Assembly (NCBI GenBank): GCA_947594595.1
Contig: CANQEE010000007.1
Location: 1-35,989, forward strand
DNA length: 35,989 nucleotides
Direction of reading: 5' to 3'
DNA from: an uncultured Bacilli bacterium
GTDB taxonomy: Bacteria > Bacillota_I > Bacilli_A > RF39 > UBA660
Part shown: one piece after another, positions 1-9,371 of the stretch
How the letters are laid out: each line of letters opens with the position of its first letter
Position numbering within the stretch: position 1 is the first letter of the stretch
The notes under the pieces: generated by a model
The model's input: the letters and a program-made list of their open reading frames with translations, nothing else
The model's database searches: none
Told to the model about the DNA's origin: nothing
Program-made: the position numbers and the translations under genes

Positions 1-1146
1 GATTATAAGGCAGTGAATGGAGTTGTAAAAATAGGAACCTCTTATTATTATTTTGTAAATCAACTAAAACAATATGCCACAACAGATGGAACCTACTATT
101 ACGGAAGATTAAGTGGTACTAGACAATATAATTGTTGGTGGGATGAAAACAAAGATGGACTTTATGATTACTACTTTGGATCTGATGGGAAGAAAGTAAT
201 TGGTGATCAATTTATCAATGGAAAATATTATTATTTTGACAACAATGCTCGTTTGCTTTATGGTGTCTTTAAAATAATTGATGGAAAAACTTATTATTAT
301 GGTCGTACTAGTGGTACTAGACAATATGGTTGGATTCATTATAATAGTAATACCATTTATTATTTTTTACCAACTACTGGTGAAATGGTTACAGGGTTCC
401 AAACAATTGATGGAGAAGCATATAATTTTGGAACCGATGGAATTTTGAAAACAGGTTGGCAGACAATCAATGGAAAAACTTATTATTTTTATGCAAATGG
501 AACAAGAGCTACCTATCTTAAGAAAATTGCAGGAATTCGATATGAATTTTCTGCTACTGGGGAATTAGAGCATAGTAATATTAAAGTAATTGCAGATGTT
601 TCTGCATGGAATGGAATAATTGATTGGGATACATTATGGAATAGTGGAGAAATAGATGGAGTTATTCTTCGTATTTCTTCAGGTTGTGAAGAACAAGATT
701 CGATGTTTGAAAATTATATCAGTAATGTAAAACGTTTGGGAATTCCATATGGAATTTACATTTATAGTAATGCAGAAAATTACGCAGAAGGGATTTTATA
801 TGCTAATTTTACGAATCAAATTATTCAAAAGTATAGTCTAAATCCAACATTAGGTGTTTATCTAGATTTAGAGTCTAATGAAATTACAAGTTATATGGGA
901 ACAGCTCAGTATGAGGATGTAATAAGAGGATTTATGTCTATTCTTCCAACTGCTAGAATATATACATATCTGGATTATGCCAATACAGTATTAAATACAG
1001 AATATATCCGTTCCTTAATTACATGGATTGCTCAATATAATAATTATTGCTATTATACAGGTTTTTATCGCGGATGGCAGTATACAGAAACGGCAACATT
1101 ACCAGGAATTTCTAAAAATGTCGATTTAAGTATTTTTTATTCATAA
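1..1146 (+). CDS. GH25-family lysozyme (muramidase) with N-terminal glucan/choline-binding-type repeats, 5' truncated by window edge
   Basis: Frame is open from base 1 (DYKAVNGVVKIG...). Repeats such as GWQTINGKTYYFYANG; C-terminal ADVSAWNGIIDWDTLW...YLDLESN...WIAQYN typical of GH25. Confidence 0.85.
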   Translation, partial: DYKAVNGVVKIGTSYYYFVNQLKQYATTDGTYYYGRLSGTRQYNCWWDENKDGLYDYYFGSDGKKVIGDQFINGKYYYFDNNARLLYGVFKIIDGKTYYYGRTSGTRQYGWIHYNSNTIYYFLPTTGEMVTGFQTIDGEAYNFGTDGILKTGWQTINGKTYYFYANGTRATYLKKIAGIRYEFSATGELEHSNIKVIADVSAWNGIIDWDTLWNSGEIDGVILRISSGCEEQDSMFENYISNVKRLGIPYGIYIYSNAENYAEGILYANFTNQIIQKYSLNPTLGVYLDLESNEITSYMGTAQYEDVIRGFMSILPTARIYTYLDYANTVLNTEYIRSLITWIAQYNNYCYYTGFYRGWQYTETATLPGISKNVDLSIFYS

Positions 1147-1174
1147 GTAGATAGAAGTTTAAGATTTTAAGTAT

Positions 1175-1210
1175 CAAAAACGTGTTTTCTTTCTGCGACA
1201 CTTGTTTTTG
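1175..1210 (+). terminator. Rho-independent terminator after the GH25 gene
   Basis: CAAAAACGTGT...ACACTTGTTTTTG hairpin (small bulge) ending in a T run. Confidence 0.5.
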
Positions 1211-1277
1211 GATTGCTAAAGAGTTTGTTATTATAAAGATTATGGAAGTAATTGTTCATTTTCTTGTAAAATTTAGA

Positions 1278-2189
1278 ATGGAAATGAAAAAAATGAAAAA
1301 GAAACAAAAATATAAAAACAAATTAAAAAGTAGGGTTAATAAAAATAGAAATCTTTATCTCAGAGAAACAGAAAAAGAAAGGGAAGAAAGTTTATCAGCA
1401 ACAAAACAACAGAAATTTAATTTTGATAGATATCTAGTTGAAGATGAATTAGATACTCGTTATACTAATCAAAGAAAAAAGAAACAAATGAAACTTCCTG
1501 TTGTTGAAACAAAAAAACATGCAAAAAAATCTTTAATATTTTTATACCTTTCTCTTTTTTTGTGTTTGGTGAATCTTTTATTCTTTTGTTTTTTTAACTT
1601 AAAAAATCAAGAGCAAAAAGAAAAATATACAGCCCCAGAAAATATTGTTTTTTTAGGAGATTCTATTACGGAATTCTATGATTTAAAAAAATATTATCCA
1701 AATCATTCTATTGTCAATAGTGGAATTTCTGGAAATAAAACAACAGATATTTTAGAAAATTTAGAAGAAAGAGTTTATCGATATAACCCAAGTAAAATAT
1801 TTTTAATGATTGGAACTAATGATTTACAAGAATCCATAAAGGAAGAGGAAATTATAGATAATATTATAAAAATTATAGAAAAAATTCAAACAAATAGGAA
1901 ATTTGCAAAAATTTATGTAGAAAGTATATATCCTGTAAATCACAATGTAGAAAATGAAATATCTCAAAATAGAAAAAATGAATCTATTCAATTTATCAAT
2001 AAAAAAATAGAATCTTATTGCAAGAAAAAGAAAATAACTTATCTTAATGTTTATAAGGAATTACAAGATCATGATGGAAACTTAAAAGAAATTTATACGA
2101 AAGATGGACTCCATCTGAATCAAAAAGGCTATACATTTCTTACAAAATTTTTAAAACCTTATGTAGAAGAGAAGGTGGATGAAACTTAG
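1278..2189 (+). CDS. Membrane-anchored SGNH/GDSL hydrolase-like protein (ORF opens at 1182; a later start is likely)
   Basis: Basic N-terminus, one TM segment (SLIFLYLSLFLCLVNLLFFCFF), then FLGDSIT, NSGISGNKT, GTNDL and DGLHLNQKGY (SGNH blocks I, II, III, V). The 1182 start lies inside the upstream terminator hairpin. Confidence 0.75.
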   Translation: MEMKKMKKKQKYKNKLKSRVNKNRNLYLRETEKEREESLSATKQQKFNFDRYLVEDELDTRYTNQRKKKQMKLPVVETKKHAKKSLIFLYLSLFLCLVNLLFFCFFNLKNQEQKEKYTAPENIVFLGDSITEFYDLKKYYPNHSIVNSGISGNKTTDILENLEERVYRYNPSKIFLMIGTNDLQESIKEEEIIDNIIKIIEKIQTNRKFAKIYVESIYPVNHNVENEISQNRKNESIQFINKKIESYCKKKKITYLNVYKELQDHDGNLKEIYTKDGLHLNQKGYTFLTKFLKPYVEEKVDET

Positions 2190-2289
2190 AAGGAAAATCA
2201 ACTTTTTTTAAAAAGAGATTTATTTTGTTGTATAATCAAGATATGAGATATCAAGTAGATACTTATATATAAGAATCAATGGAGGTATT

Positions 2290-3591
2290 ATGAAAGTTGC
2301 AGTTGCAGGAACAGGATATGTAGGACTTGTTACAGCTGTTTGTTTAGCTGAAATTGGACATACAGTTATTTGTGTAGATGTAGATCAAGAAAAGATAAAA
2401 ATGTTACAGTCCTTAAAAAGTCCTATTTATGAAAAAAATTTAGAAGAATTTATGAAAAAAAATAAAGATCATATTTTTTATACATTGGATTATAAAAAAG
2501 CTTATCAAGAAGCAGAAATCATTTTTATTGGAGTTGGGACACCAGAAAGATATGATGGTTCTGCTAATTTAGATTATGTTTATCATGTTTGCGAACAGAT
2601 TAAAGGAAGTGTAACAGCTGATAAAACAATTGTTATAAAATCAACAGTTCCAATTGGAACCAATGATGAAGTTGAAAAATTTTTAAATAAAGAAAGTAAG
2701 ATCCATTTTTCGGTAGCTAGTAATCCAGAATTTTTAGCCCAAGGAACAGCTGTTCATGATACGTTATATGCATCAAGAATCGTTGTTGGAACAAACGATG
2801 AAAAAAGTAAAAAAATAATGGAACAGTTATATCTTCCTCTTACCAAAGAGCCTTACAATGTTCCTTATTTGTCTATGAATAGGAGAAGTGCTGAAATGGT
2901 AAAATATGCATCGAATGATTTCCTTGCTTTAAAAATATCTTATATCAATGAAATTGCTAATTTTTGCGAGAAAGTAGGAGCTAATATTGATGAAGTAACA
3001 AGAGGAATGAGTTATGATTCGAGAATTGGAAATCAATTTCTTAAAGCAGGAATTGGGTATGGAGGAAGTTGCTTTCCGAAAGATACAAAAGCGCTTCATT
3101 GGTTAGGAAAAAGTTTGGATTGTGAATTAAAAACAGTGAATGCTACGATAGAAATCAACCGTATACAAAAATTAAAACTTGCTCAAAAAGTGAAAGAAGA
3201 TTTTCCAAATTTAAAAGGGAAAAAAGCAGCTGTTTTAGGACTTTCATTTAAACCGGGGACTGATGATTTAAGGGAAGCACCTTCTCTTGTTAATATTGAT
3301 TTTTTGCTAGATTATGGTGTTAATGTTAGTGTATATGATCCTGTTGCACTAGATAAATTTAAATCTTCTTATAAACGAAAAATAAAATATTGTACAACTA
3401 TTGATGAAGCCATTCAAGATTGTGATTTTGCTTTCATTATGACAGAATGGAAAGAAATAAAAGAGTATGATTTAAATCATTATAGAAAGTATATGAAAAC
3501 TCCTTTTCTATATGATGGAAGAAATTGTTATTCAATAGAAGCTGCCAAAAAGGCAAAAATAAAATATTATTCAATAGGGAGACCTTCATGA
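2290..3591 (+). CDS. ugd: UDP-glucose 6-dehydrogenase
   Basis: GTGYVGLVTAVCLAEIGH NAD-binding motif, GIGYGGSCFPKDTKAL catalytic Cys motif, FKPGTDDLREAPS; RBS ggagg upstream. Confidence 0.95.
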   Translation: MKVAVAGTGYVGLVTAVCLAEIGHTVICVDVDQEKIKMLQSLKSPIYEKNLEEFMKKNKDHIFYTLDYKKAYQEAEIIFIGVGTPERYDGSANLDYVYHVCEQIKGSVTADKTIVIKSTVPIGTNDEVEKFLNKESKIHFSVASNPEFLAQGTAVHDTLYASRIVVGTNDEKSKKIMEQLYLPLTKEPYNVPYLSMNRRSAEMVKYASNDFLALKISYINEIANFCEKVGANIDEVTRGMSYDSRIGNQFLKAGIGYGGSCFPKDTKALHWLGKSLDCELKTVNATIEINRIQKLKLAQKVKEDFPNLKGKKAAVLGLSFKPGTDDLREAPSLVNIDFLLDYGVNVSVYDPVALDKFKSSYKRKIKYCTTIDEAIQDCDFAFIMTEWKEIKEYDLNHYRKYMKTPFLYDGRNCYSIEAAKKAKIKYYSIGRPS

Positions 3592-4766
3592 GAAAAGAAA
3601 AAATTTGTGTATATACAGCTATTACAGGAAATTATGATTGTTTAAGGGAAATTGAAAAAGAAAATGGAATTGATTACTATTGTTTTACAAATAATAATAA
3701 AATTCAATCTCAATCATGGAATGTTATTTATCTAGATTCTAATGATAATCTTTCTAATGTACAACTCGCAAGAAAAATTAAAATTTTAGGACATCCTCTT
3801 ATCAATGATAAGTATGATATAGCATTATGGATGGATGGAGCTGTTTCATTCAATAAAAAAATTCATGATTTTATTCACGAATATTTAGGATCAGAAGATA
3901 ATTTTGTTGCTTTCCGACATGGGGAAAGAAAAACTATTAAAGAAGAAGCAATCAGTTGCATTCGTTATAAAAAAGAGACCAAAGAAACTGTTAAAAAACT
4001 GTTGGATTTTTATCAAAAAGAAAATTATCACTTTGATAATGGATTGATAGAAAGTACAGTTTTTATAAAGCGTCCTCAAAACAAGTGTGTTATTGACACA
4101 ATGCATCTATGGTTTGATATGGTTTTAAATTATTCTAAAAGAGATCAATTATCTTTTAACTATTGCATTCAAAAAACAGGACTTAAAGTAAGATGGATCG
4201 ATGAGAAAGTTTTTGATAATCCTTGGTTTTCTTGGAATGGTCATAATCAGGAAACAAAAATTTTGCGTTATAGAGTCTATTTTGGAGATGAGGAAGATTA
4301 TCAAATTGAAAATGATATACAAGGAGATTATAAAGTAAAAGATAATACCTATCAATTTAAAATAAAAATCCCTAAAAATACAAATCAAACTATTATAGAA
4401 ATTACTAACGTTCCTTGTGTTTTTTATGAAAATTTGTCCATAAAGGGATGTATGGAAACAGAATATATAATTTATAATCATATTTCATACCAAGGGAAAG
4501 AACTTTTTTATAATAAAGATGCTGTACTTCTTCTTTCGAAGGAACTAAAAGCCAATGATTTTTTGGAATTTAAAGTTGATTTATTTCCTCTTCAAGAAAG
4601 TGAGAAAAATTCTTTGATTGAATCTTTTAGTGTTGAAAAAGTGAAATTAGAAAATCAAATGAATGAATTAGAAACAGAATTAAAAATGATGAAAAATAGT
4701 ATGAGTTGGACTCTTACAAAACCACTTCGTTACTTAAGAAAACTATTCAAGGGAAAAAAAGTATGA
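3588..4766 (+). CDS. DUF616-like glycosyltransferase-domain protein
   Basis: MRKEKICVYTAITGNYDCLRE...YDIALWMDGAVSF; C-terminal coiled coil ending SWTLTKPLRYLRKLFKG as in many polysaccharide GTs; ATGA overlap with ugd. Confidence 0.7.
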   Translation: MRKEKICVYTAITGNYDCLREIEKENGIDYYCFTNNNKIQSQSWNVIYLDSNDNLSNVQLARKIKILGHPLINDKYDIALWMDGAVSFNKKIHDFIHEYLGSEDNFVAFRHGERKTIKEEAISCIRYKKETKETVKKLLDFYQKENYHFDNGLIESTVFIKRPQNKCVIDTMHLWFDMVLNYSKRDQLSFNYCIQKTGLKVRWIDEKVFDNPWFSWNGHNQETKILRYRVYFGDEEDYQIENDIQGDYKVKDNTYQFKIKIPKNTNQTIIEITNVPCVFYENLSIKGCMETEYIIYNHISYQGKELFYNKDAVLLLSKELKANDFLEFKVDLFPLQESEKNSLIESFSVEKVKLENQMNELETELKMMKNSMSWTLTKPLRYLRKLFKGKKV

Positions 4767-4794
4767 TATACTATATTTTACAACAGGAGGATTT

Positions 4795-5538
4795 ATGAAA
4801 AAAGTTGAAAAAGAATATTCCATTCTAGTAGAGAATGTTTCCAAAAAATTTAAACTTGTATATGATAAACCACTCACTTTAAAAGAACGTCTTGTTTTTT
4901 GGAATCGATCAAAAGTAGGATATCATGAGGTTTTAAAAGATATCAATCTCAAAATAAAAAAAGGGGAGACTGTTGCGCTTATTGGTGTTAATGGAAGTGG
5001 GAAAAGCACTTTATTAAAACTAATGACAAAAATTATTTATCCTACAAGTGGGAAGATTGTAACACAAGGAAAATTAACGTCTTTACTTGAATTAGGAGCA
5101 GGGTTTCATCCTGATTTTACAGGGAGAGAAAATATTTATTTTAATGCTTCTATTTTTGGTTTAACTGCTCAAGAAATTGATGAAAGAGTACAAGATATTA
5201 TTGATTTCTCTGAGTTAGGAGAATTTATTGAAGCACCTGTTCGAACTTATTCATCTGGAATGTATATGCGACTTGCTTTTGCAGTGGCAATCAATGTAGA
5301 TGCAGATATTTTATTGATTGATGAAATTTTAGCAGTTGGGGATCAACATTTTCAAGATAAATGTTTTGCAAGATTAGAAGAACTAAAAAATAGTGATAAA
5401 ACAATTGTGATTGTAAGCCATAACTTATCTTCTATTAAAAAGCTTTGTAATCGTGCAATTTGGCTTTATAATGGGGAAATTCGTGAAGATGGAGATACAA
5501 AGCAAGTAATAGAAGACTATTTAAAGGTGTGTGGATAG
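4795..5538 (+). CDS. ABC transporter ATP-binding protein for polysaccharide/teichoic acid export (Wzt/TagH-like)
   Basis: GVNGSGKSTLLKLM Walker A, YSSGMYMRLAFAVA signature, ILLIDEILAVGD Walker B; ggagg RBS. Confidence 0.92.
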   Translation: MKKVEKEYSILVENVSKKFKLVYDKPLTLKERLVFWNRSKVGYHEVLKDINLKIKKGETVALIGVNGSGKSTLLKLMTKIIYPTSGKIVTQGKLTSLLELGAGFHPDFTGRENIYFNASIFGLTAQEIDERVQDIIDFSELGEFIEAPVRTYSSGMYMRLAFAVAINVDADILLIDEILAVGDQHFQDKCFARLEELKNSDKTIVIVSHNLSSIKKLCNRAIWLYNGEIREDGDTKQVIEDYLKVCG

Positions 5539-5539
5539 G

Positions 5540-6307
5540 ATGTTAAAAGAATTATATCAATATAGACAGTTGTTAAAAAGTAATGTACGCAAAGAAATTC
5601 GTGGAAAATATAAGGGTTCTTTTTTGGGGGTGCTTTGGTCTTTTGTCAATCCACTTTTAATGACTTTAGTTTATGCGATTGTTTTTCCATTTATTTTAAG
5701 AAGTAGTCAGCCTCATTATGTTACATTTATTGTTATAGGAGTCTTACCGTGGACCTTTTTTACTACTACAATTTCACAGGGAACTTCAACGATTCTTGTA
5801 AATGGTGGAATTATTAAAAAAGTTTATTTTCCAAGAGAAATTTTACCTATTTCAATAGTAACTAGTGGTGTCATTAACTTTTTAATTTCATGTGTTATTA
5901 TTCTTTTATTTTTACTTTTTAGTGGAATTGGTTTTTCTTTTAATATTTTATATTTACCATTGATTGTAATTACACAATATATTTTACAATTAGGAATTAT
6001 TTTAATTACAAGTGCAATCAATGTTTATATAAGAGATGCTGAATATATTATCAATTTCTTTGTTTCTATGTTATTTTATGCAACTCCTATTTTATATTCG
6101 ATTGAAATGTTTCCAAAAAATATTGCTTGGATTTTAAAATTAAATCCAATGGCAACTATTGTAGAAAGTTATCGAAATATTTTTTATTATCAACAAGCTC
6201 CTAATTTTCTGATGTTAGGAATAGTCTTTTTATTTAGTCTTCTTATTTTTGGAATTGGAGTTTTAGTTTTCAAAAAACTAGAAAAAGGATTTGCGGAGGA
6301 ATTATAA
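5540..6307 (+). CDS. ABC-2 type polysaccharide export permease (Wzm/TagG-like)
   Basis: KSNVRKEIRGKYKGSFLGVLWSFVNPLLM typical N-terminus, about six TM segments. ORF track start 5531 is GTG; ATG at 5540 follows the aggatg context. Confidence 0.9.
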   Translation: MLKELYQYRQLLKSNVRKEIRGKYKGSFLGVLWSFVNPLLMTLVYAIVFPFILRSSQPHYVTFIVIGVLPWTFFTTTISQGTSTILVNGGIIKKVYFPREILPISIVTSGVINFLISCVIILLFLLFSGIGFSFNILYLPLIVITQYILQLGIILITSAINVYIRDAEYIINFFVSMLFYATPILYSIEMFPKNIAWILKLNPMATIVESYRNIFYYQQAPNFLMLGIVFLFSLLIFGIGVLVFKKLEKGFAEEL

Positions 6308-7161
6308 TGAAAGAATTGAAATTTGCAGGTGTGGTTACTTTATATAATCCTACAGATGAGGATATTGCTAATATAAAAACATATTTGGAAGATTTATCAA
6401 TTTTGTATGTGTATGACAATACTGAAGGAATGAATAATCAAAAAAGACTTCCCAAAAGCAAAAAAATTAAATATATTTATCATAATGAAAATAGGGGAGT
6501 CGCTACTGCTTTAAACTATGGGGCAGAACAAGCAAGAAAAGCTGGTTATGAATGGCTTTTGACTATGGATCAAGATACTACCTTTAAACCAGGTGTATTT
6601 TCTAAAATGAAAGATGTGATTGCAAAAGAAGATACAAGTAAAATTGGAATTGTAACTCCATGGCATCATACAAAATTGCTAGATCCAAAACCAGATACAG
6701 AGTTCGATTATCCAGGAGATGTTATGACATCTGGAAATTTAATTAACCTAAAGATCCATGAGAAAATAGGGGGATTTAAAGATTGGATGTTTATTGATGG
6801 GATTGATATTGAATATTGCTTAAATTTAAGAAAACATGGTTATAAAATTCTTCGAATCAATTCTATTGAAATAGATCATAATTTAGGAGATTTGTTTTAT
6901 AAAAAAGTTAGAGGAAGACTTTTTTTATGTACCAATCATGCACCAATTCGTCGATATTATATTATGAGAAATTATCATTACATTTTTGATTTATATAAAG
7001 ATTTTGACCCTGATTATTGCTATAGATTAGTTAGTCAAAGACACAATATGATCGGAACTCTTTTGTTTGAAAAACAAAAATATAAAAAAATCAGAAATTA
7101 TTTACGAGGAAGAAGAGATTATAAAAAAGGAATTAAAGGAAAATATCCTTATAGCAATTAA
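6307..7161 (+). CDS. Glycosyltransferase family 2 (rhamnosyltransferase-like)
   Basis: VVTLYNPTDEDIANI...NRGVATALNYGAEQA...WLLTMDQDTTF; TAATG overlap with the permease. Confidence 0.88.
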   Translation: MKELKFAGVVTLYNPTDEDIANIKTYLEDLSILYVYDNTEGMNNQKRLPKSKKIKYIYHNENRGVATALNYGAEQARKAGYEWLLTMDQDTTFKPGVFSKMKDVIAKEDTSKIGIVTPWHHTKLLDPKPDTEFDYPGDVMTSGNLINLKIHEKIGGFKDWMFIDGIDIEYCLNLRKHGYKILRINSIEIDHNLGDLFYKKVRGRLFLCTNHAPIRRYYIMRNYHYIFDLYKDFDPDYCYRLVSQRHNMIGTLLFEKQKYKKIRNYLRGRRDYKKGIKGKYPYSN

Positions 7162-7173
7162 GGAGGTATTTGT

Positions 7174-9357
7174 ATGAGAAAGTTTAAAGAATTACTTGGA
7201 AAAATAAAGACAACTTTAAAACAGGAAGGATTGGTGGCACTTTGTAAAAAAAGTATAAAATTTGTATTTTACAAAATCACAGCCTTTCAACGTAAATATG
7301 AAAAAGGTTTTAAAGATGTTCTATTTATCAATGGTTGTACACTTCCTCATCCACAAAGATATCGGGTTACCCATCAAATTGAACAGTTAGAAGCTTTTGG
7401 TATTTCTTGTGATCGAATTGATTATGATCAATTAAATTTAGATATGCTTCGTTATTATAGAGCATTTATTTTCTATCGTTGTCCTATTCTTCCTGTTATA
7501 GAAGAGTTTATTAAGGCTGCAAAAGAAAATAATAAAACTTGTTTTTATGATATAGATGATTTGGTTTTTGATTTAGAATATACAAATCAAATTAAATATT
7601 TAAATGGATTGAATCAAGAAGAAAAAGACTTATATAATGATGGTGTTATTAGAATGGGAAAAACACTTGATTTATGTGAATATGGAATTGCATCTACAGA
7701 AAGACTTCAAAAAGAAATGAGCAAACATGTAAAAGAAGTTTATATAAATCGAAATGTTGCAAGTGAAGAAATGTTAAAGTATTCTTCTCTTGCATTAAAA
7801 ACAGTAAAAAAAGAAAAAAATAAAATTATTATTGGATATTTGTCAGGAAGTATCACTCATAATGATGATTTCAAAATGATCATGCCAAGCATTATAAAAA
7901 TATTAGAAACCTATGAGAATGTGTATTTACAAATTGTAGGATTATTAGAGTTGCCTCCTGAGATGGAAAAAGTAAAAGATAAAGTTATAACAGCACCATT
8001 TATGGATTATAGAGAGCTTCCTAAATTACTTCGTTTTGTTGATATAAATTTAGCTCCATTAGAGGATTCAATTTTCAATGAGGCAAAATCTGAGAATAAA
8101 TGGATGGAAGCAGCTCTTGTAAAAACACCTACTATTGCATCTTCTGTAGGAGCTTTTAAAAGTCAAATAAAAGATGAAAGGACAGGACTTCTTTGCCAAA
8201 CAGAAAAGGACTGGGAACTTGCTTTAAAAAAACTTATTGAAGATGAAGAATTACGAATTCAAATTGGAGAAGCAGCTTATCAAGAAGTAATGCAGCATCA
8301 TACGACTCTTCAAAGCGGAAGGGGAATTGCAGAATTTGTAAAAAGTAAATTAAAGAAAAATATATGCTTTGTTATTCCATCAACCAATATTAGTGGTGGA
8401 GTTATGGTTACAATTAAACATGGTTTAATTCTAAAGAAAAATGGATATGATGTAACGTTAATCAATATCAATAAAAAAACAAGAAAAATAGATCGTGTTT
8501 ATGAAAATCAACAATATTTAAATGTTGTATCTGAAATCAAAACAGAATTTTTGGCGACCATTGATACTTTAGTTGCGACTATGTGGTTGACTTTAGATTT
8601 TGTTAGAAGATATCCTTCCTGTTTGAAGAGAAAATACCTTGTACAAGGAAGGGAAACAGGTTTTTATGATTACGATGAATTTGAAAAATTGAAAGCAAGT
8701 GCTACATATAATCAAGTCATAGGAATTAAATATATTACAATTTCTAAATGGTGCCAAAAATGGTTAAAAGAGGAATATGGAGTAGAAGCAAACTATGCTA
8801 GAAACGGAATAGATTTATCTCTTTTTCCATTTAAAGAAAGAAATTTATCTCAAGAAAAAATTCAACTTTTGATTGAAGGAAATAATAAAGATCCTTTTAA
8901 AAATGTTGATGAAGCTTTTAAAATTGTAGAAAGATTAGATAAAAATCAATTTGAAATTCATTATTTATCTTATGAACAGGAACCAAAGAGTTGGTATCAT
9001 GTAGACCATTTTTATCAAAAAGTTCCTCATGAAGAAGTAGGGAAGATTTATCAAAAAACAGATATTTTATTAAAAACGAGTCTTTTAGAGAGCTTTTCGT
9101 ATCCACCTCTTGAAATGATGGCGACAGGAGGAATTTGTCTTGTTGTACCAAATGAGGGAAATGTCGAATATTTAATTGATCAAAAAAATTGTCTTTTTTA
9201 TGAACAAGGAAATGTAGAAGATGCAGTTAAAAAATTAAATCAACTTGTGACAGATAAAAAACAATATGATATACTTGTAAAAGAAGGTCTTAAAACTGCA
9301 AAAGAGAGAGATTGGAAAAAATTAGAAAAAGAAATTTTAACTTTATATGAAGAATAG
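7174..9357 (+). CDS. Two-domain glycosyltransferase (tandem GT-B/GT4-like modules)
   Basis: 727 aa; first module ends in a GT4-like C-terminal half (GYLSGSITHNDDF...LAPLEDSIFNEAKSENKWMEAALVKTPTIAS), second starts ICFVIPSTNISGGVMVTIKHGLIL and ends LLKTSLLESFSYPPLEMMATGGICLVVPNEGNVEYL. Confidence 0.85.
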   Translation: MRKFKELLGKIKTTLKQEGLVALCKKSIKFVFYKITAFQRKYEKGFKDVLFINGCTLPHPQRYRVTHQIEQLEAFGISCDRIDYDQLNLDMLRYYRAFIFYRCPILPVIEEFIKAAKENNKTCFYDIDDLVFDLEYTNQIKYLNGLNQEEKDLYNDGVIRMGKTLDLCEYGIASTERLQKEMSKHVKEVYINRNVASEEMLKYSSLALKTVKKEKNKIIIGYLSGSITHNDDFKMIMPSIIKILETYENVYLQIVGLLELPPEMEKVKDKVITAPFMDYRELPKLLRFVDINLAPLEDSIFNEAKSENKWMEAALVKTPTIASSVGAFKSQIKDERTGLLCQTEKDWELALKKLIEDEELRIQIGEAAYQEVMQHHTTLQSGRGIAEFVKSKLKKNICFVIPSTNISGGVMVTIKHGLILKKNGYDVTLININKKTRKIDRVYENQQYLNVVSEIKTEFLATIDTLVATMWLTLDFVRRYPSCLKRKYLVQGRETGFYDYDEFEKLKASATYNQVIGIKYITISKWCQKWLKEEYGVEANYARNGIDLSLFPFKERNLSQEKIQLLIEGNNKDPFKNVDEAFKIVERLDKNQFEIHYLSYEQEPKSWYHVDHFYQKVPHEEVGKIYQKTDILLKTSLLESFSYPPLEMMATGGICLVVPNEGNVEYLIDQKNCLFYEQGNVEDAVKKLNQLVTDKKQYDILVKEGLKTAKERDWKKLEKEILTLYEE

Positions 9358-9371
9358 GAGTAGAATGAAAT

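Noticed and set aside
109-339. Minus-strand 76-aa ORF inside the GH25 gene
   Set aside because: Antisense to strongly repetitive coding sequence; low-complexity S/T/I composition, no RBS.
3891-4481. Two minus-strand ORFs (71 and 110 aa) antisense to the DUF616-like gene
   Set aside because: I/F/N-rich shadow ORFs of an AT-rich coding strand; no motif or RBS.
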